Assembly: GCA_013203245.1 (NCBI GenBank)
Contig: JABMOR010000095.1
Location: forward strand, 1-25,813
Origin: Candidatus Nitrosopumilus sp.
Lineage (GTDB): Archaea > Thermoproteota > Nitrososphaeria > Nitrososphaerales > Nitrosopumilaceae
DNA length: 25,813 nucleotides
Direction: 5' to 3'
Positions 1 to 7,669 of this stretch are shown here, piece after piece (the first letter of the stretch is position 1; each line of letters starts with the position of its first letter). The notes below the pieces were generated by a model. That model was not told the DNA's origin. It saw nothing but the letters and a program-made list of their open reading frames with translations, and made no database searches. The position numbers were made by a program, and so were the translations under genes.

Positions 1-3
1 CAA

Positions 4-498
4 TTATTCCATTAAATCAAGTAGTCTATGTACTTTATTTCTAATTTCTGGAGTTATTCTCACTATTACTAGTCCCTGATTTGGCTGACCGTACAAAACA
101 ACAGCATTTTCAGGGGCATGAATGCATGCAGGCAGCACCAAAAGATCCTCCTCCCCGTTTACAAAAAGTCTGACAGGGCCTTGTAGTGTAAATGCCTTTT
201 TGATCATGGCAACGCTTTGAGGAGTTATTTCCGCAGCAGGGTTATCCACCGTCAGTTCCGTCGCATTGGATAATTTTGGAGGCTCTCTTTTTTCCCTCTT
301 CTCCAGACCGTCAATGATTTGTAATGACGGAACCAAGTCAAAGCTTATCATTTTTTCCGTAGTCCTGTCGCCAACTGTAATTACATACGAGTCTTTTGTG
401 AGATATTTTTCGATGTTGCTTTTGTCAGCCTGACTCTCAGGCAACAGTATCCCCAGAGGGGTTTTCATTTGCTCTCTCAACGAATTAGGTAGTTTCAC
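4..498 (-). CDS. GTP-dependent dephospho-CoA kinase (DUF359 family)
   Basis: This enzyme performs the last step of coenzyme A synthesis in archaea, phosphorylating the 3'-OH of dephospho-CoA with GTP; it is unrelated to bacterial CoaE. The 164-residue protein has the family's usual compact size. Visible family motifs are GDRTT (43-47), an Asp in IIDG (about 63), NP (86-87), the hallmark GEEDL (115-119) and YGQP with a following Gly (136-142). The start is GTG at 498. It lies 11 nt downstream of the mrp-like gene on the same strand, so the two are probably co-transcribed. No signal peptide or membrane segment is seen, so it is cytosolic. The family call is strong from motifs; activity is inferred from the characterised Thermococcus enzyme. 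Confidence 0.9.
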   Translation of the reverse strand: MKLPNSLREQMKTPLGILLPESQADKSNIEKYLTKDSYVITVGDRTTEKMISFDLVPSLQIIDGLEKREKREPPKLSNATELTVDNPAAEITPQSVAMIKKAFTLQGPVRLFVNGEEDLLVLPACIHAPENAVVLYGQPNQGLVIVRITPEIRNKVHRLLDLME

Positions 499-509
499 AG
501 GAATCGGGA

Positions 510-1622
510 TTAGTTGGTACTTGCCTCTGGCGCTGGCTCCTCGCCAGTGCTTTCAGATGCCATTTCATCTCGAAGTTTGGCCGCAAGTATACTGCATTGT
601 GCTGCAATATTTTTTGCGCTTTTTCTAAAAGCAATTGCACTTGGAGAATCAGGATTTGTAATCATAATTGGTTTTCCTAAATCAGATCCCGACATGATTC
701 CAGCATTTAATGGAATTTCACCTAAGAATGGCATGTTAAATTGTTCACTGATTTTCTTTGCACCGCCTTCGCCAAAGATGTAATGTTTCTCATCACAATT
801 AGGACAAATGAAATGAGACATATTTTCAACAACTCCAATAATTGGAACGTTTAGTTTTTCAAACATTGAAACTGCTTTTACTGCAACATGACTTGCAACA
901 TCTTGCGGTGTTGTAACAACTAGTATTCCAGTAATTGGAATTGTTTGTGCAAGTGTTAATGGAATATCACCAGTACCAGGAGGAAGATCCACAATAAGAT
1001 AATCCAAGTCAGACCAGTTTGTATCAACTAGGAATTGTTTTAAAATTCCAGAAATAATTGGGCCACGATAAATTGCAGCTTGGTTTGATTGATCTGCAAA
1101 GAAACCAAAGGATACAACTTTTAATCCATTAGAATCTGCAGGTTGAAGTTTGTTATCCTCGACTTCCATGGAGCCATCTTTCATTCCAAGCATTAATGGA
1201 ATGCTAGGGCCGTAAATGTCAGCATCTAGTAAACCAACTTTTGCCCCTGATTCAGATAACGCTAAAGCTAAATTCAAAGAAACAGTTGATTTTCCTACAC
1301 CGCCTTTTCCACTTGCAACACCAATAATGTTTTTGACAGTTTTCATACTGGTGTCATCATCAAGTGAACGACCTTCCATCACTTTGGCTGTAACTTTCAA
1401 ATCAAAATTTTTCAAATCAGATAATTCTGCAATTGCCTTTCGAACATCATCTTCAATTTCAACATTAAACGGACATGCAGGAGTGGTTAATTCCAAAGTA
1501 AATTTTAGGTTACCATCGTTTAGTTCTAAATTTTTAATCATACCCATTGATACGATATCTTTTTTCAAATCAGGATCAATTACAGTGGCAAGTTTTTCAA
1601 GAACTTGATCGATACCAACCAT
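510..1622 (-). CDS. Mrp/ApbC-NBP35 family iron-sulfur cluster carrier ATPase
   Basis: P-loop ATPase that binds a bridging 4Fe-4S cluster and delivers it to apoproteins. Residues 1-80 form an MIP18/DUF59 domain with the conserved TxxxCP Cys (C50). The deviant Walker A motif GKGGVGKST is at 105-113, DIYGPSIP follows at 135-142, a switch motif DLPPGTGD at 212-219, and the cluster-binding CxxC pair is C273/C276 (CPNC). The 370 residues match the fused DUF59-Mrp architecture. The start is ATG at 1622. A TATA-like box about 26 nt upstream suggests a leaderless message. It is first in a two-gene unit with the dephospho-CoA kinase. Its role in this organism (supplying Fe-S to enzymes such as NadA nearby) is inference. 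Confidence 0.93.
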   Translation of the reverse strand: MVGIDQVLEKLATVIDPDLKKDIVSMGMIKNLELNDGNLKFTLELTTPACPFNVEIEDDVRKAIAELSDLKNFDLKVTAKVMEGRSLDDDTSMKTVKNIIGVASGKGGVGKSTVSLNLALALSESGAKVGLLDADIYGPSIPLMLGMKDGSMEVEDNKLQPADSNGLKVVSFGFFADQSNQAAIYRGPIISGILKQFLVDTNWSDLDYLIVDLPPGTGDIPLTLAQTIPITGILVVTTPQDVASHVAVKAVSMFEKLNVPIIGVVENMSHFICPNCDEKHYIFGEGGAKKISEQFNMPFLGEIPLNAGIMSGSDLGKPIMITNPDSPSAIAFRKSAKNIAAQCSILAAKLRDEMASESTGEEPAPEASTN

Positions 1623-1644
1623 TGCTCAAAAAGTCAGTTCACTT

Positions 1645-1652
1645 TATTTAAA
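1645..1652 (-). promoter_or_regulatory. TATA-like box of the mrp-kinase unit
   Basis: TTTAAATA on the minus strand, centred about 26 nt before the ATG at 1622. That is the archaeal TATA-to-start distance, so transcription would begin at or next to the start codon. Confidence 0.5.
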
Positions 1653-1770
1653 CATAAGTTAGAGACCAAAAGAAATTGGCAGTTATTTGTAAAATATGTA
1701 AAATTTTTGAAAATTCAAGCCTAAAATCACCTAAACATTCATAAATTGAAATTCGAGAAAAACTGTACAT

Positions 1771-2367
1771 TTGTTTTCTATATCTACTCTAGTTGATGTC
1801 GTTAGGATTCCTCCTAGCTTGTTTGGAACCGCACTCAAAAAGGCTGGAACAAACATTCTCAAAGAAAAGTACGAGAGTATGATTAATGCAGAATTAGGAT
1901 ATATCATTATGATTTTAGATGCCAAGGTAGATGAGATGGGAAAAATGATTGCCGGAGACGGTGGAACATTTCACAAAGTTGAATTTGAAGCTTTAACATT
2001 TTATCCAAAATTACAAGAAATTGTACAAGGTGAAATTGTAGACGTTACAGACTTTGGAGCATTTGTAAGAATTGGTCCAACTGATGCATTACTTCACTTA
2101 TCACAAGTGATGGATGATTATCTAAAGAGCGATGTTAAATCTGGAATGATTTTAGCTAATCAAAGTGGTAGAACATTAAAAGTTGGTTCTACACTTCGTG
2201 CAAGAATTACTGCAGTATCATTAGGTAAAGCTGCTGCAATGGGTAAAATCGGTATTACATGCAGACAACCATTCCTTGGTGCAGATGAATGGATTGCAGA
2301 AGAAATTAAAAAATCCAGCGGTGGCAAAGAAGAGCCAGCAAAAGAAGAAAAAGTAGAGGCAAGTTAG
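1771..2367 (+). CDS. rpo7: DNA-directed RNA polymerase subunit Rpo7 (RpoE1)
   Basis: Stalk subunit of archaeal RNA polymerase, the homologue of eukaryotic RPB7; with Rpo4 it binds nascent RNA and helps open complexes. The N-terminal half (1-80) has the RNP-like tip domain with VRIPPSLFG (11-19) and GDGGTFHKVEFEALTF (62-77). An S1/OB domain follows from about 82, with GEIVDVTDFGAFVRIGP at its start. A Lys/Glu-rich tail ends the 198-residue chain. The start is TTG at 1771, chosen because VVRIPPSLFG then falls where Rpo7 N-termini have it; a TATA-like ATAAATT lies about 27 nt upstream. The next gene, spt4, starts one base after its stop, the common archaeal rpo7-spt4 pairing. Confidence 0.96.
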   Translation: MFSISTLVDVVRIPPSLFGTALKKAGTNILKEKYESMINAELGYIIMILDAKVDEMGKMIAGDGGTFHKVEFEALTFYPKLQEIVQGEIVDVTDFGAFVRIGPTDALLHLSQVMDDYLKSDVKSGMILANQSGRTLKVGSTLRARITAVSLGKAAAMGKIGITCRQPFLGADEWIAEEIKKSSGGKEEPAKEEKVEAS

Positions 2368-2368
2368 A

Positions 2369-2557
2369 ATGGCACGAGAAATGGCATGCCGCAAATGTAA
2401 ACACGTTACAACACTCAAAGTATGTCCAAATTGTAAATCATCAGATTTAACACCAGATTGGACAGGTGTTGTACTAGTAGTTGATCCAACAAATTCAGAG
2501 ATATCAAAAACTTTGGGCATCACTACAAAAGGCAAATACGCAATTAAAGTAACATAA
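2369..2557 (+). CDS. spt4: Transcription elongation factor Spt4 (RpoE2)
   Basis: Small zinc-binding elongation factor that pairs with Spt5 and clamps RNA polymerase on DNA. The 62-residue protein has the family's four-Cys zinc site (C7, C10, C19, C22) followed by a WTGVVLVVDP strand and a SEISKTLGI segment, the expected Spt4 fold in order. The ATG at 2369 begins one base after the rpo7 stop, so it is part of a two-gene transcription unit. Older annotations call it RpoE''. Confidence 0.95.
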   Translation: MAREMACRKCKHVTTLKVCPNCKSSDLTPDWTGVVLVVDPTNSEISKTLGITTKGKYAIKVT

Positions 2558-2592
2558 AATCTTTAAAATCACATTAACATTTTATTAGTATA

Positions 2593-3408
2593 TTGACATT
2601 TAATTCAAAAAAACAATTATCACAATTTCTTGCTGAGGACATAGGTAAAGGAGACATTACAAGTAATCTATTAGCAAAAAAAAGAATTTCAGTAAAAATC
2701 ATTTCTAGAGAAAATGCAATTCTTGCAGGTGTTACATATGCTAAAGAAATTTTCAAATTAAAAGGATGCAATACTAGAATTTTAAAAAAAGATGGCTACA
2801 AAATAAAGCCAAATCAAACCATCATGATAATTACAGGTAATGCAGGGAACATACTAACTTGTGAGAGGACAGCACTAAACCTTTTAACAAGAATGAGTGG
2901 AATTGCCACTCAAACAAATGCACTAGTAAAAAAAATTCCAAAGAAAACAAAATTGTATGCAACAAGAAAAACTGCCCCAGGTCTAAGATATTTTGATAAA
3001 GAGGCAGTAGAAATTGGAGGAGGTAAAAAGCACAGACTCACACTAGATGAGATGGTCATGATTAAAGATAATCACATTGCAGTTGAGAATTCATTGTTAT
3101 CTTTAATTAAAAAAACAAAGAAAAAATACAAAAAATTTGAAGTTGAAGTTGAAAATACAGCAGACGCAGTGTTGGCAGCAAAAGAGGGAGCCACCATAAT
3201 TATGCTAGATAATTTTACACCTGCGCAAATTAAAAAAACAATCCAGATACTGAAAAATCAAAAATTGAGAAATAAGGTAATTCTTGAAGCATCAGGCGGA
3301 ATCAATTCTAAAAATATCTCAAAATATGGTCAGACAGGAATTGACATAATTTCAGTAGGAAGTATTACAAATTCAGTCAAAGGGATTGACATGAGTTTAG
3401 AAATTTAA
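2593..3408 (+). CDS. nadC: Nicotinate-nucleotide pyrophosphorylase (carboxylating), NadC
   Basis: Quinolinate phosphoribosyltransferase converts quinolinate and PRPP to nicotinate mononucleotide, CO2 and PPi, the step where de novo synthesis enters the common NAD pathway. The 271 residues match the family. Visible motifs: EDIGKGDITS (15-24), CERTALN (90-96), TRKTAPG (124-130), GGGKKHR (142-148), IKDNH (157-161), LDNF (205-208), EASGGI (232-237) and SVGSIT (254-259). The start is TTG at 2593; no upstream in-frame ATG gives a better one. Its 3' end overlaps the oppositely oriented TPR gene by 4 bp, so the nad genes converge here rather than forming one operon. Confidence 0.95.
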   Translation: MTFNSKKQLSQFLAEDIGKGDITSNLLAKKRISVKIISRENAILAGVTYAKEIFKLKGCNTRILKKDGYKIKPNQTIMIITGNAGNILTCERTALNLLTRMSGIATQTNALVKKIPKKTKLYATRKTAPGLRYFDKEAVEIGGGKKHRLTLDEMVMIKDNHIAVENSLLSLIKKTKKKYKKFEVEVENTADAVLAAKEGATIIMLDNFTPAQIKKTIQILKNQKLRNKVILEASGGINSKNISKYGQTGIDIISVGSITNSVKGIDMSLEI

Positions 3409-3806
3409 GAATTCAGTTGTTCCCATAGTTCAGATACAGATTTATTTTTTGGATCAACTTCGAGAATTTTTTCACAGCATGAAATTGCGCGTTTATTTTC
3501 ACCTAGTTTTTGATGAGAGTATGCTTTCAAAAGTAACACATCGACATCATATGCGCCAATGTCAAGGGATTTCTCAAAATAGGATATTGCAGTCTTGTAT
3601 TTATTTTTCAGATAATAAATTCCACCCACCATAAACAAAGCATCATGATGGTTTGGCACTTTTTTTAATAATTCAGTACCTGCTTTTAGAGATTCATCAT
3701 ATTTTTTTGCTTTAAGTAATGTTTTGAATTCTTTAAATTTTTTAATGTTGTTTTTTAATTCATTGTCTTTTGGAGTTTTACTAAATAATCCAACCAATGC
3801 AGTCAC
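3405..3806 (-). CDS. Small TPR-repeat protein
   Basis: A 133-residue protein made almost entirely of tetratricopeptide-type helices: ALFMVGGIYYLKNKYKTAISYFEKSL (about 56-81) and VLLLKAYSHQKLGENKRAISCCEKILEVDP (about 90-119) show the W/L-G-Y-A-P spacing of TPR units, after a Lys-rich helix at 18-45. TPRs form protein-binding scaffolds; no catalytic residues are seen. The start is GTG at 3806, only 5 nt after the nadA stop, so it is probably translated from the nadA message. No partner can be named; a role linked to NadA is only positional inference. Its 3' end overlaps nadC by 4 bp. Confidence 0.85.
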   Translation of the reverse strand: MTALVGLFSKTPKDNELKNNIKKFKEFKTLLKAKKYDESLKAGTELLKKVPNHHDALFMVGGIYYLKNKYKTAISYFEKSLDIGAYDVDVLLLKAYSHQKLGENKRAISCCEKILEVDPKNKSVSELWEQLNS

Positions 3807-3811
3807 ACAAT

Positions 3812-4768
3812 TTAGCTAATTGCAAGCATTCTATTAATTGCTAAACGTGCTTTCTTAGCAATCTCTTTTGGAACAGTTACAACATTTTTTTCATTTATCA
3901 ATGCATCATATACTTTTTCAAGGGTAATCATCTTCATATATTGGCATTCAGCTTTCTCAGAGGCAGGAATGAATGTTTTACCAGGATTATCTTTTTTCAT
4001 TTTATATAAAATTCCAGTTTCAGTTGCAACAACAAAATTCTTTGCAGTTGATTCTTTAACATGATTTAGCATTCCTTCAGTAGAAAGGATTGAGACTTTA
4101 TGATCATCAAAGCTTCCATTTGCAACATCATACATCAATGGAGTAGTACAACTACATTCAGGATGAATAACAAATTCAGTATCATTCATAGAGTTTAATT
4201 TTTTAGTTACATCTTCAGGAGTAATTCCTGCATGAACATGGCATTCACCTGCCCATATGTGCATATTTTTTCTTCCAGTCATCTTTGCAACATAAGAACC
4301 CAAAAACATATCAGGTAAAAATAAAATATCCTTATCTTCAGGGATTGTTTTTACAACATTTACAGCATTAGATGAAGTACAACAGTAATCAAGTTCTGCT
4401 TTAATTTCAGCAGTAGTATTTACATATCCAACGGTGATTGCATTAGGATGTTGTTTTTTCCAATTTCTTAATTCATCAACAGTGATGGAATCAGATAATG
4501 AACATCCAGCTTCTAAATCAGGAATTAAGACCTTTTTTTCAGGGCAAATTATGGCAGCAGTTTCAGCCATAAAGTTTACACCACAAAATAAAATAGTTTT
4601 TTGAGGAACTGTTGCAGCTTTTCTGGACAAACCCAATGAATCTCCTGTAAAATCAGCTATATCCTGAACATCTGGAATTTGATAATTATGTGCTAAAATT
4701 ACCACGTCTTTTTCTTTTTTTAATCTCATAATCTCTTCTTTGAGTTCAGAGGATTGTTGTACGAGCAT
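3812..4768 (-). CDS. nadA: Quinolinate synthase NadA
   Basis: Fe-S enzyme condensing iminoaspartate with dihydroxyacetone phosphate to quinolinate. The N-terminal HNYQIPDVQDIADFTGDS motif, CGVNFMAETA, EAGCSLSD, IWAGECHVH, HPECSC and ATETGILY are all typical. By position the three 4Fe-4S ligands are the Cys of EAGCSLSD, of GECHVH and of AECQYMK (about 89, 176 and 275), matching the spacing of archaeal NadA. I prefer the ATG at 4768 (318 residues); a TTG at 4774 would add two residues, and a TTTAAAT box centred near 4798 fits either start. It is followed 5 nt later by the TPR gene. An aspartate dehydrogenase upstream supplies its substrate. Confidence 0.95.
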   Translation of the reverse strand: MLVQQSSELKEEIMRLKKEKDVVILAHNYQIPDVQDIADFTGDSLGLSRKAATVPQKTILFCGVNFMAETAAIICPEKKVLIPDLEAGCSLSDSITVDELRNWKKQHPNAITVGYVNTTAEIKAELDYCCTSSNAVNVVKTIPEDKDILFLPDMFLGSYVAKMTGRKNMHIWAGECHVHAGITPEDVTKKLNSMNDTEFVIHPECSCTTPLMYDVANGSFDDHKVSILSTEGMLNHVKESTAKNFVVATETGILYKMKKDNPGKTFIPASEKAECQYMKMITLEKVYDALINEKNVVTVPKEIAKKARLAINRMLAIS

Positions 4769-4839
4769 ATACAAAGAAAATTAAATTAATATGGATTTAA
4801 AGAATATGGAATAGTCTAAAATTCTCTGAAAAAGCAGCA

Positions 4840-4862
4840 AATATGACAATTATTGCCATATT
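4840..4862. promoter_or_regulatory. 23-bp near-perfect dyad between nadX and nadA
   Basis: AATATG-a-CAAT-t-ATTG-c-CATATT reads as an inverted repeat around 4851 with only one mismatched pair (4846/4856). It overlaps the nadX stop codon and lies about 70-95 bp upstream of the nadA start. The one-base centre makes it a better protein-binding operator than an RNA hairpin. The regulator is unknown. Confidence 0.4.
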
Positions 4863-5679
4863 ACGTACCAATCTGAATGCCATCTGAGCAATATTTTTTC
4901 AAAGTTTCAATTGCAGATAAAATTGCCAATCTACTAGTTTTTGGATTGTTTGTATCAGGAATATTTTCAATTGTAAAGGTCATCTTTCCAAATTTTCCTG
5001 CAGCTTCTATGTGATGGGTATTTTTGTCAGTGTTAGGGTCTGCAACAATCTTGACATTGGTTTTCTCACTGCCAATACCAGATAAAGATAGTAAAGCTGC
5101 AACATTGATATTTGCAGGAAATAATGTAACTGCTTGTTTTGCAGTACCCTCAAAGATTACAATTGGTGAATCAATTGCATCAAGATCAATTTTTGAAGTT
5201 TCAAAAAACTTTGCTCCTTTAAGGGAGCGCGGATGTTTAGTAGTGGTGATAGATACAGATTCTAATTCATGTTTAATTGATTTGATTCCATCCAATCCTG
5301 CAATTGCACCTGAAGGAAGATAGATAGTTTTTTTAAAATGCTCACATGCATCAGATAAAATATCATATATTGATTCATCAAGTAATGCACCTACACTCAT
5401 TATCATCAAGTCACGTTTATTTTGTAATACGCTCAAGCCAACATCTTTTACAGCGTCTTGAGATGCAGCTTCGACAATAATGTCAATAGGGTTTGAAGAT
5501 AACAAATGTGAATTCTCAACAATTTCAGGTTTGTTTGTTAGTTTTTCAACTAATAGTGCGGATTTCTCTTTTGATTCATCAAAGACATGTGTAAGAGTTG
5601 CAGAAATTTGTCCAGAATCAATTGCAAGTGCAATTTGAGTACCCATTGCACCACATCCTAACAAACCTATTCGTTTCAA
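4861..5679 (-). CDS. nadX: L-aspartate dehydrogenase (NadX type)
   Basis: NAD(P)-dependent oxidation of aspartate to iminoaspartate, taking the place of the FAD enzyme NadB in many archaea. The Rossmann motif GCGAMG is at 8-13. Downstream come VEAASQDAV, LPSGAIAGLDGI with its conserved Ser-Gly-Ala, FPANINVAALLSLSG, the catalytic-His segment NTHHIEAAGKFG, and the C-terminal NPKTSRLAILSAI. The 272-residue length is normal. The start is TTG at 5679, with a TATA-like AATTAAG about 27 nt upstream. It is the first minus-strand gene of the NAD cluster, 92 nt before nadA, with a palindrome between them. Together with nadA and nadC the route from aspartate to nicotinate mononucleotide is complete here. 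Confidence 0.93.
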   Translation of the reverse strand: MKRIGLLGCGAMGTQIALAIDSGQISATLTHVFDESKEKSALLVEKLTNKPEIVENSHLLSSNPIDIIVEAASQDAVKDVGLSVLQNKRDLMIMSVGALLDESIYDILSDACEHFKKTIYLPSGAIAGLDGIKSIKHELESVSITTTKHPRSLKGAKFFETSKIDLDAIDSPIVIFEGTAKQAVTLFPANINVAALLSLSGIGSEKTNVKIVADPNTDKNTHHIEAAGKFGKMTFTIENIPDTNNPKTSRLAILSAIETLKKYCSDGIQIGT

Positions 5680-5701
5680 GTAAATATTCTAGAAATGATC
5701 A

Positions 5702-5710
5702 CTTAATTAG
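5702..5710 (-). promoter_or_regulatory. TATA-like box of nadX
   Basis: CTAATTAAG on the minus strand, centred about 27 nt before the TTG start at 5679, consistent with a leaderless transcript. Confidence 0.4.
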
Positions 5711-5772
5711 TTTAATTTTATTAGAGAGGATTCATCCCCAAGACTTTTTTAATAATAAAACTAGAAACAATC

Positions 5773-6759
5773 ATGAAAATTTACCAGACTTTGGTGCTTA
5801 CAGCATTATTTTCCATTATAACATTAGCAGTTGTTTTTCCAGCAAATGCGGAGATTGATTCGCCTAAAAAACAGATGCGTAAAGGCATCGCAGCAGAGGA
5901 TGTTCTTTGCAGGGAAGGATTAGAGCTAGTAATTAGAACAAATGGAAATGCAGCATGTGTAAGACCAAACACTGCAGACAGAATGGAAAAAGCAAGAATG
6001 TTGTATATTCCAATAAGATTTTCAGATTTAGAAAAAGAGATCAAATCAGTACCAGTATCAGAAACAGAGATGCAGACAGTTCCAGCATCAAGTATGTCAA
6101 TTGTAAATTTCCATATCACGGATCATGATTTGAATATCGCACATAATGGAGTAGAAGTTGTTTCTACTCAAGGATTATTTGAATTTACAATTAACGGTAT
6201 TCCAATTAATGGCCCCAAAAGTATGATTGAGACTGGACCAAATACAGGTCAATTTTACATTAAACTAGAATTACCTGATACAATCAATGGAAGACCGCTA
6301 AGTCAAGAAGACATTGTATTGATAAAATATTTGGATGCCTCTGATTATTCAGGAGAAAAAAGGATATTAAAGCAATCAGTTGCACTAACTAGAACATTTG
6401 CAAACATAGAATCATCAGGTGGAGGTTCAAGGATTGGTCATGAATTTACTGTCAGAATTTACGAACCAGATGCAAATAGAGACTCTAAGAATGAAGATAA
6501 AATTTCACTAAGTGAATTAGAGTTTAGAGGAGAAGGTGGAATAAGAACCACACTTGCAAATCCAAGATTTGATGCAAACTCGAGATATCTAATGGAGACA
6601 GGTCCCAACACAAGTACGTTTGAAGTTATGATTAAAATTCCACGAGAACTTGATGGCAAAACAATTCACATCGGAGACACATATGAGATAAGATACATCG
6701 ATAGAAACACGCCTTCTGAAACTAGCGAGAAAGTGATTCTAAAAGGCAGAATTGGATAG
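5773..6759 (+). CDS. Exported two-repeat protein with ETGPNT motifs
   Basis: A 328-residue protein with a clear signal peptide (1-26, ending FPANAE). A short segment with two Cys (C46 and C62, in DVLCREGLELVIRTNG and NAACV) resembles an N-terminal module that recurs in exported thaumarchaeal proteins. Two related beta-rich repeats follow, about 110-192 and 222-312, each containing ETGPNT (153-158, 275-280), then F, a Pro, a Gly and a closing IxYxD. ETGPNT-type motifs occur in thaumarchaeal cell-surface proteins, so a cell-envelope or S-layer-associated role is plausible. No enzyme motif and no C-terminal membrane anchor are visible. It is divergent from nadX and 73 nt upstream of nurA. Function unknown. 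Confidence 0.85.
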   Translation: MKIYQTLVLTALFSIITLAVVFPANAEIDSPKKQMRKGIAAEDVLCREGLELVIRTNGNAACVRPNTADRMEKARMLYIPIRFSDLEKEIKSVPVSETEMQTVPASSMSIVNFHITDHDLNIAHNGVEVVSTQGLFEFTINGIPINGPKSMIETGPNTGQFYIKLELPDTINGRPLSQEDIVLIKYLDASDYSGEKRILKQSVALTRTFANIESSGGGSRIGHEFTVRIYEPDANRDSKNEDKISLSELEFRGEGGIRTTLANPRFDANSRYLMETGPNTSTFEVMIKIPRELDGKTIHIGDTYEIRYIDRNTPSETSEKVILKGRIG

Positions 6760-6832
6760 AGTGTTTGATGGATCAGGTTTGTCAAGATTCAGTATAACCT
6801 AAAGATTTTATTCAAACCTACAAAGTATTGTT

Positions 6833-7669
6833 GTGCTCAATACAGTATACAAAGATGCAATACTCAACAGAGACAAGATGCTCTCAATTCTAAAAGGGCC
6901 AAAATTTGAACAGATTTTACAAAAGGCACGTGATAATTGGTTTGAATTTACGCCTACAAAAGAAGAAGTAGTTACAGCAGGAATTGATTCTAGTTTCAAC
7001 AATACAAAATTTCAAGGTATTGAATTATGGGCAACTACAGCTGTTTCAATAAAATCAGATGGTGAAATTCTAGTGGATTTACATAAATCAGGATTAGGCT
7101 CGGCTGATGATATTTCAAGCATTGCAAGTAAAATGGAAATCGAGGCATGTGAGAAAACAGTTGATAGTGTGGACATGGTATTGATGGACGGTTCTCTACA
7201 TTCTCAATTAATGACAAGACAAGCAAGTTTAGGTTCATCAATTGTAAGAATAATGAAAAAGAAAGATAATGTGATTTTCATTGCAAAGACATCAAACACA
7301 AAAAAACAATTTGAAAATTTAGGATCACTAGCAGGAGATATTTTCTATTATAATCACGTGACAAACAAACCAGGATTTAGTAAAATTTTTGTAGAAAAGA
7401 AATATGGTGCGGATAAAATAATTTCTTCAACATTTGTAAGATTAAGTGATTCTACTCCAATAATCAAATTAGAATTTTTAGGCGATCAGCACGATGAAAA
7501 TGAAGTTAAATCAATTATGAATAAATTATACAAAACCAGTGTTGGCGGATATCCACATGCACTAAAGCTTGCACATAATAACTGTAAAATATCTGATAAA
7601 GAACTTGGAAAGATGGTAAGTTTGTTAGGATTAAGTAATGAAATAGGTTCACGGGAGGTATTGGGTTGA
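6833..7669 (+). CDS. nurA: NurA 5'-3' nuclease
   Basis: NurA is the nuclease partner of the HerA translocase; together with Mre11-Rad50 they resect DNA ends to give 3' overhangs for RadA. The RNase-H-like core is visible with the metal-binding Asp in AGIDSSF (D52), a second Asp in LMDGSL (D119), and the C-terminal VRLSDSTPIIKLEF and GYPHALKLAHN segments. The 278 residues are slightly shorter than crenarchaeal NurA. The start is GTG at 6833. Its stop overlaps the herA start in TTGA, so it is translationally coupled to herA and first in the four-gene repair operon. Confidence 0.92.
   Translation: MLNTVYKDAILNRDKMLSILKGPKFEQILQKARDNWFEFTPTKEEVVTAGIDSSFNNTKFQGIELWATTAVSIKSDGEILVDLHKSGLGSADDISSIASKMEIEACEKTVDSVDMVLMDGSLHSQLMTRQASLGSSIVRIMKKKDNVIFIAKTSNTKKQFENLGSLAGDIFYYNHVTNKPGFSKIFVEKKYGADKIISSTFVRLSDSTPIIKLEFLGDQHDENEVKSIMNKLYKTSVGGYPHALKLAHNNCKISDKELGKMVSLLGLSNEIGSREVLG
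7653..7659 (+). promoter_or_regulatory. Shine-Dalgarno site of herA
   Basis: GGGAGGT lies 6 nt before the TTG at 7666 inside the end of nurA. In a genome where most first genes look leaderless, this strong site fixes the herA start and supports internal translation initiation on the nurA-herA message. Confidence 0.65.
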
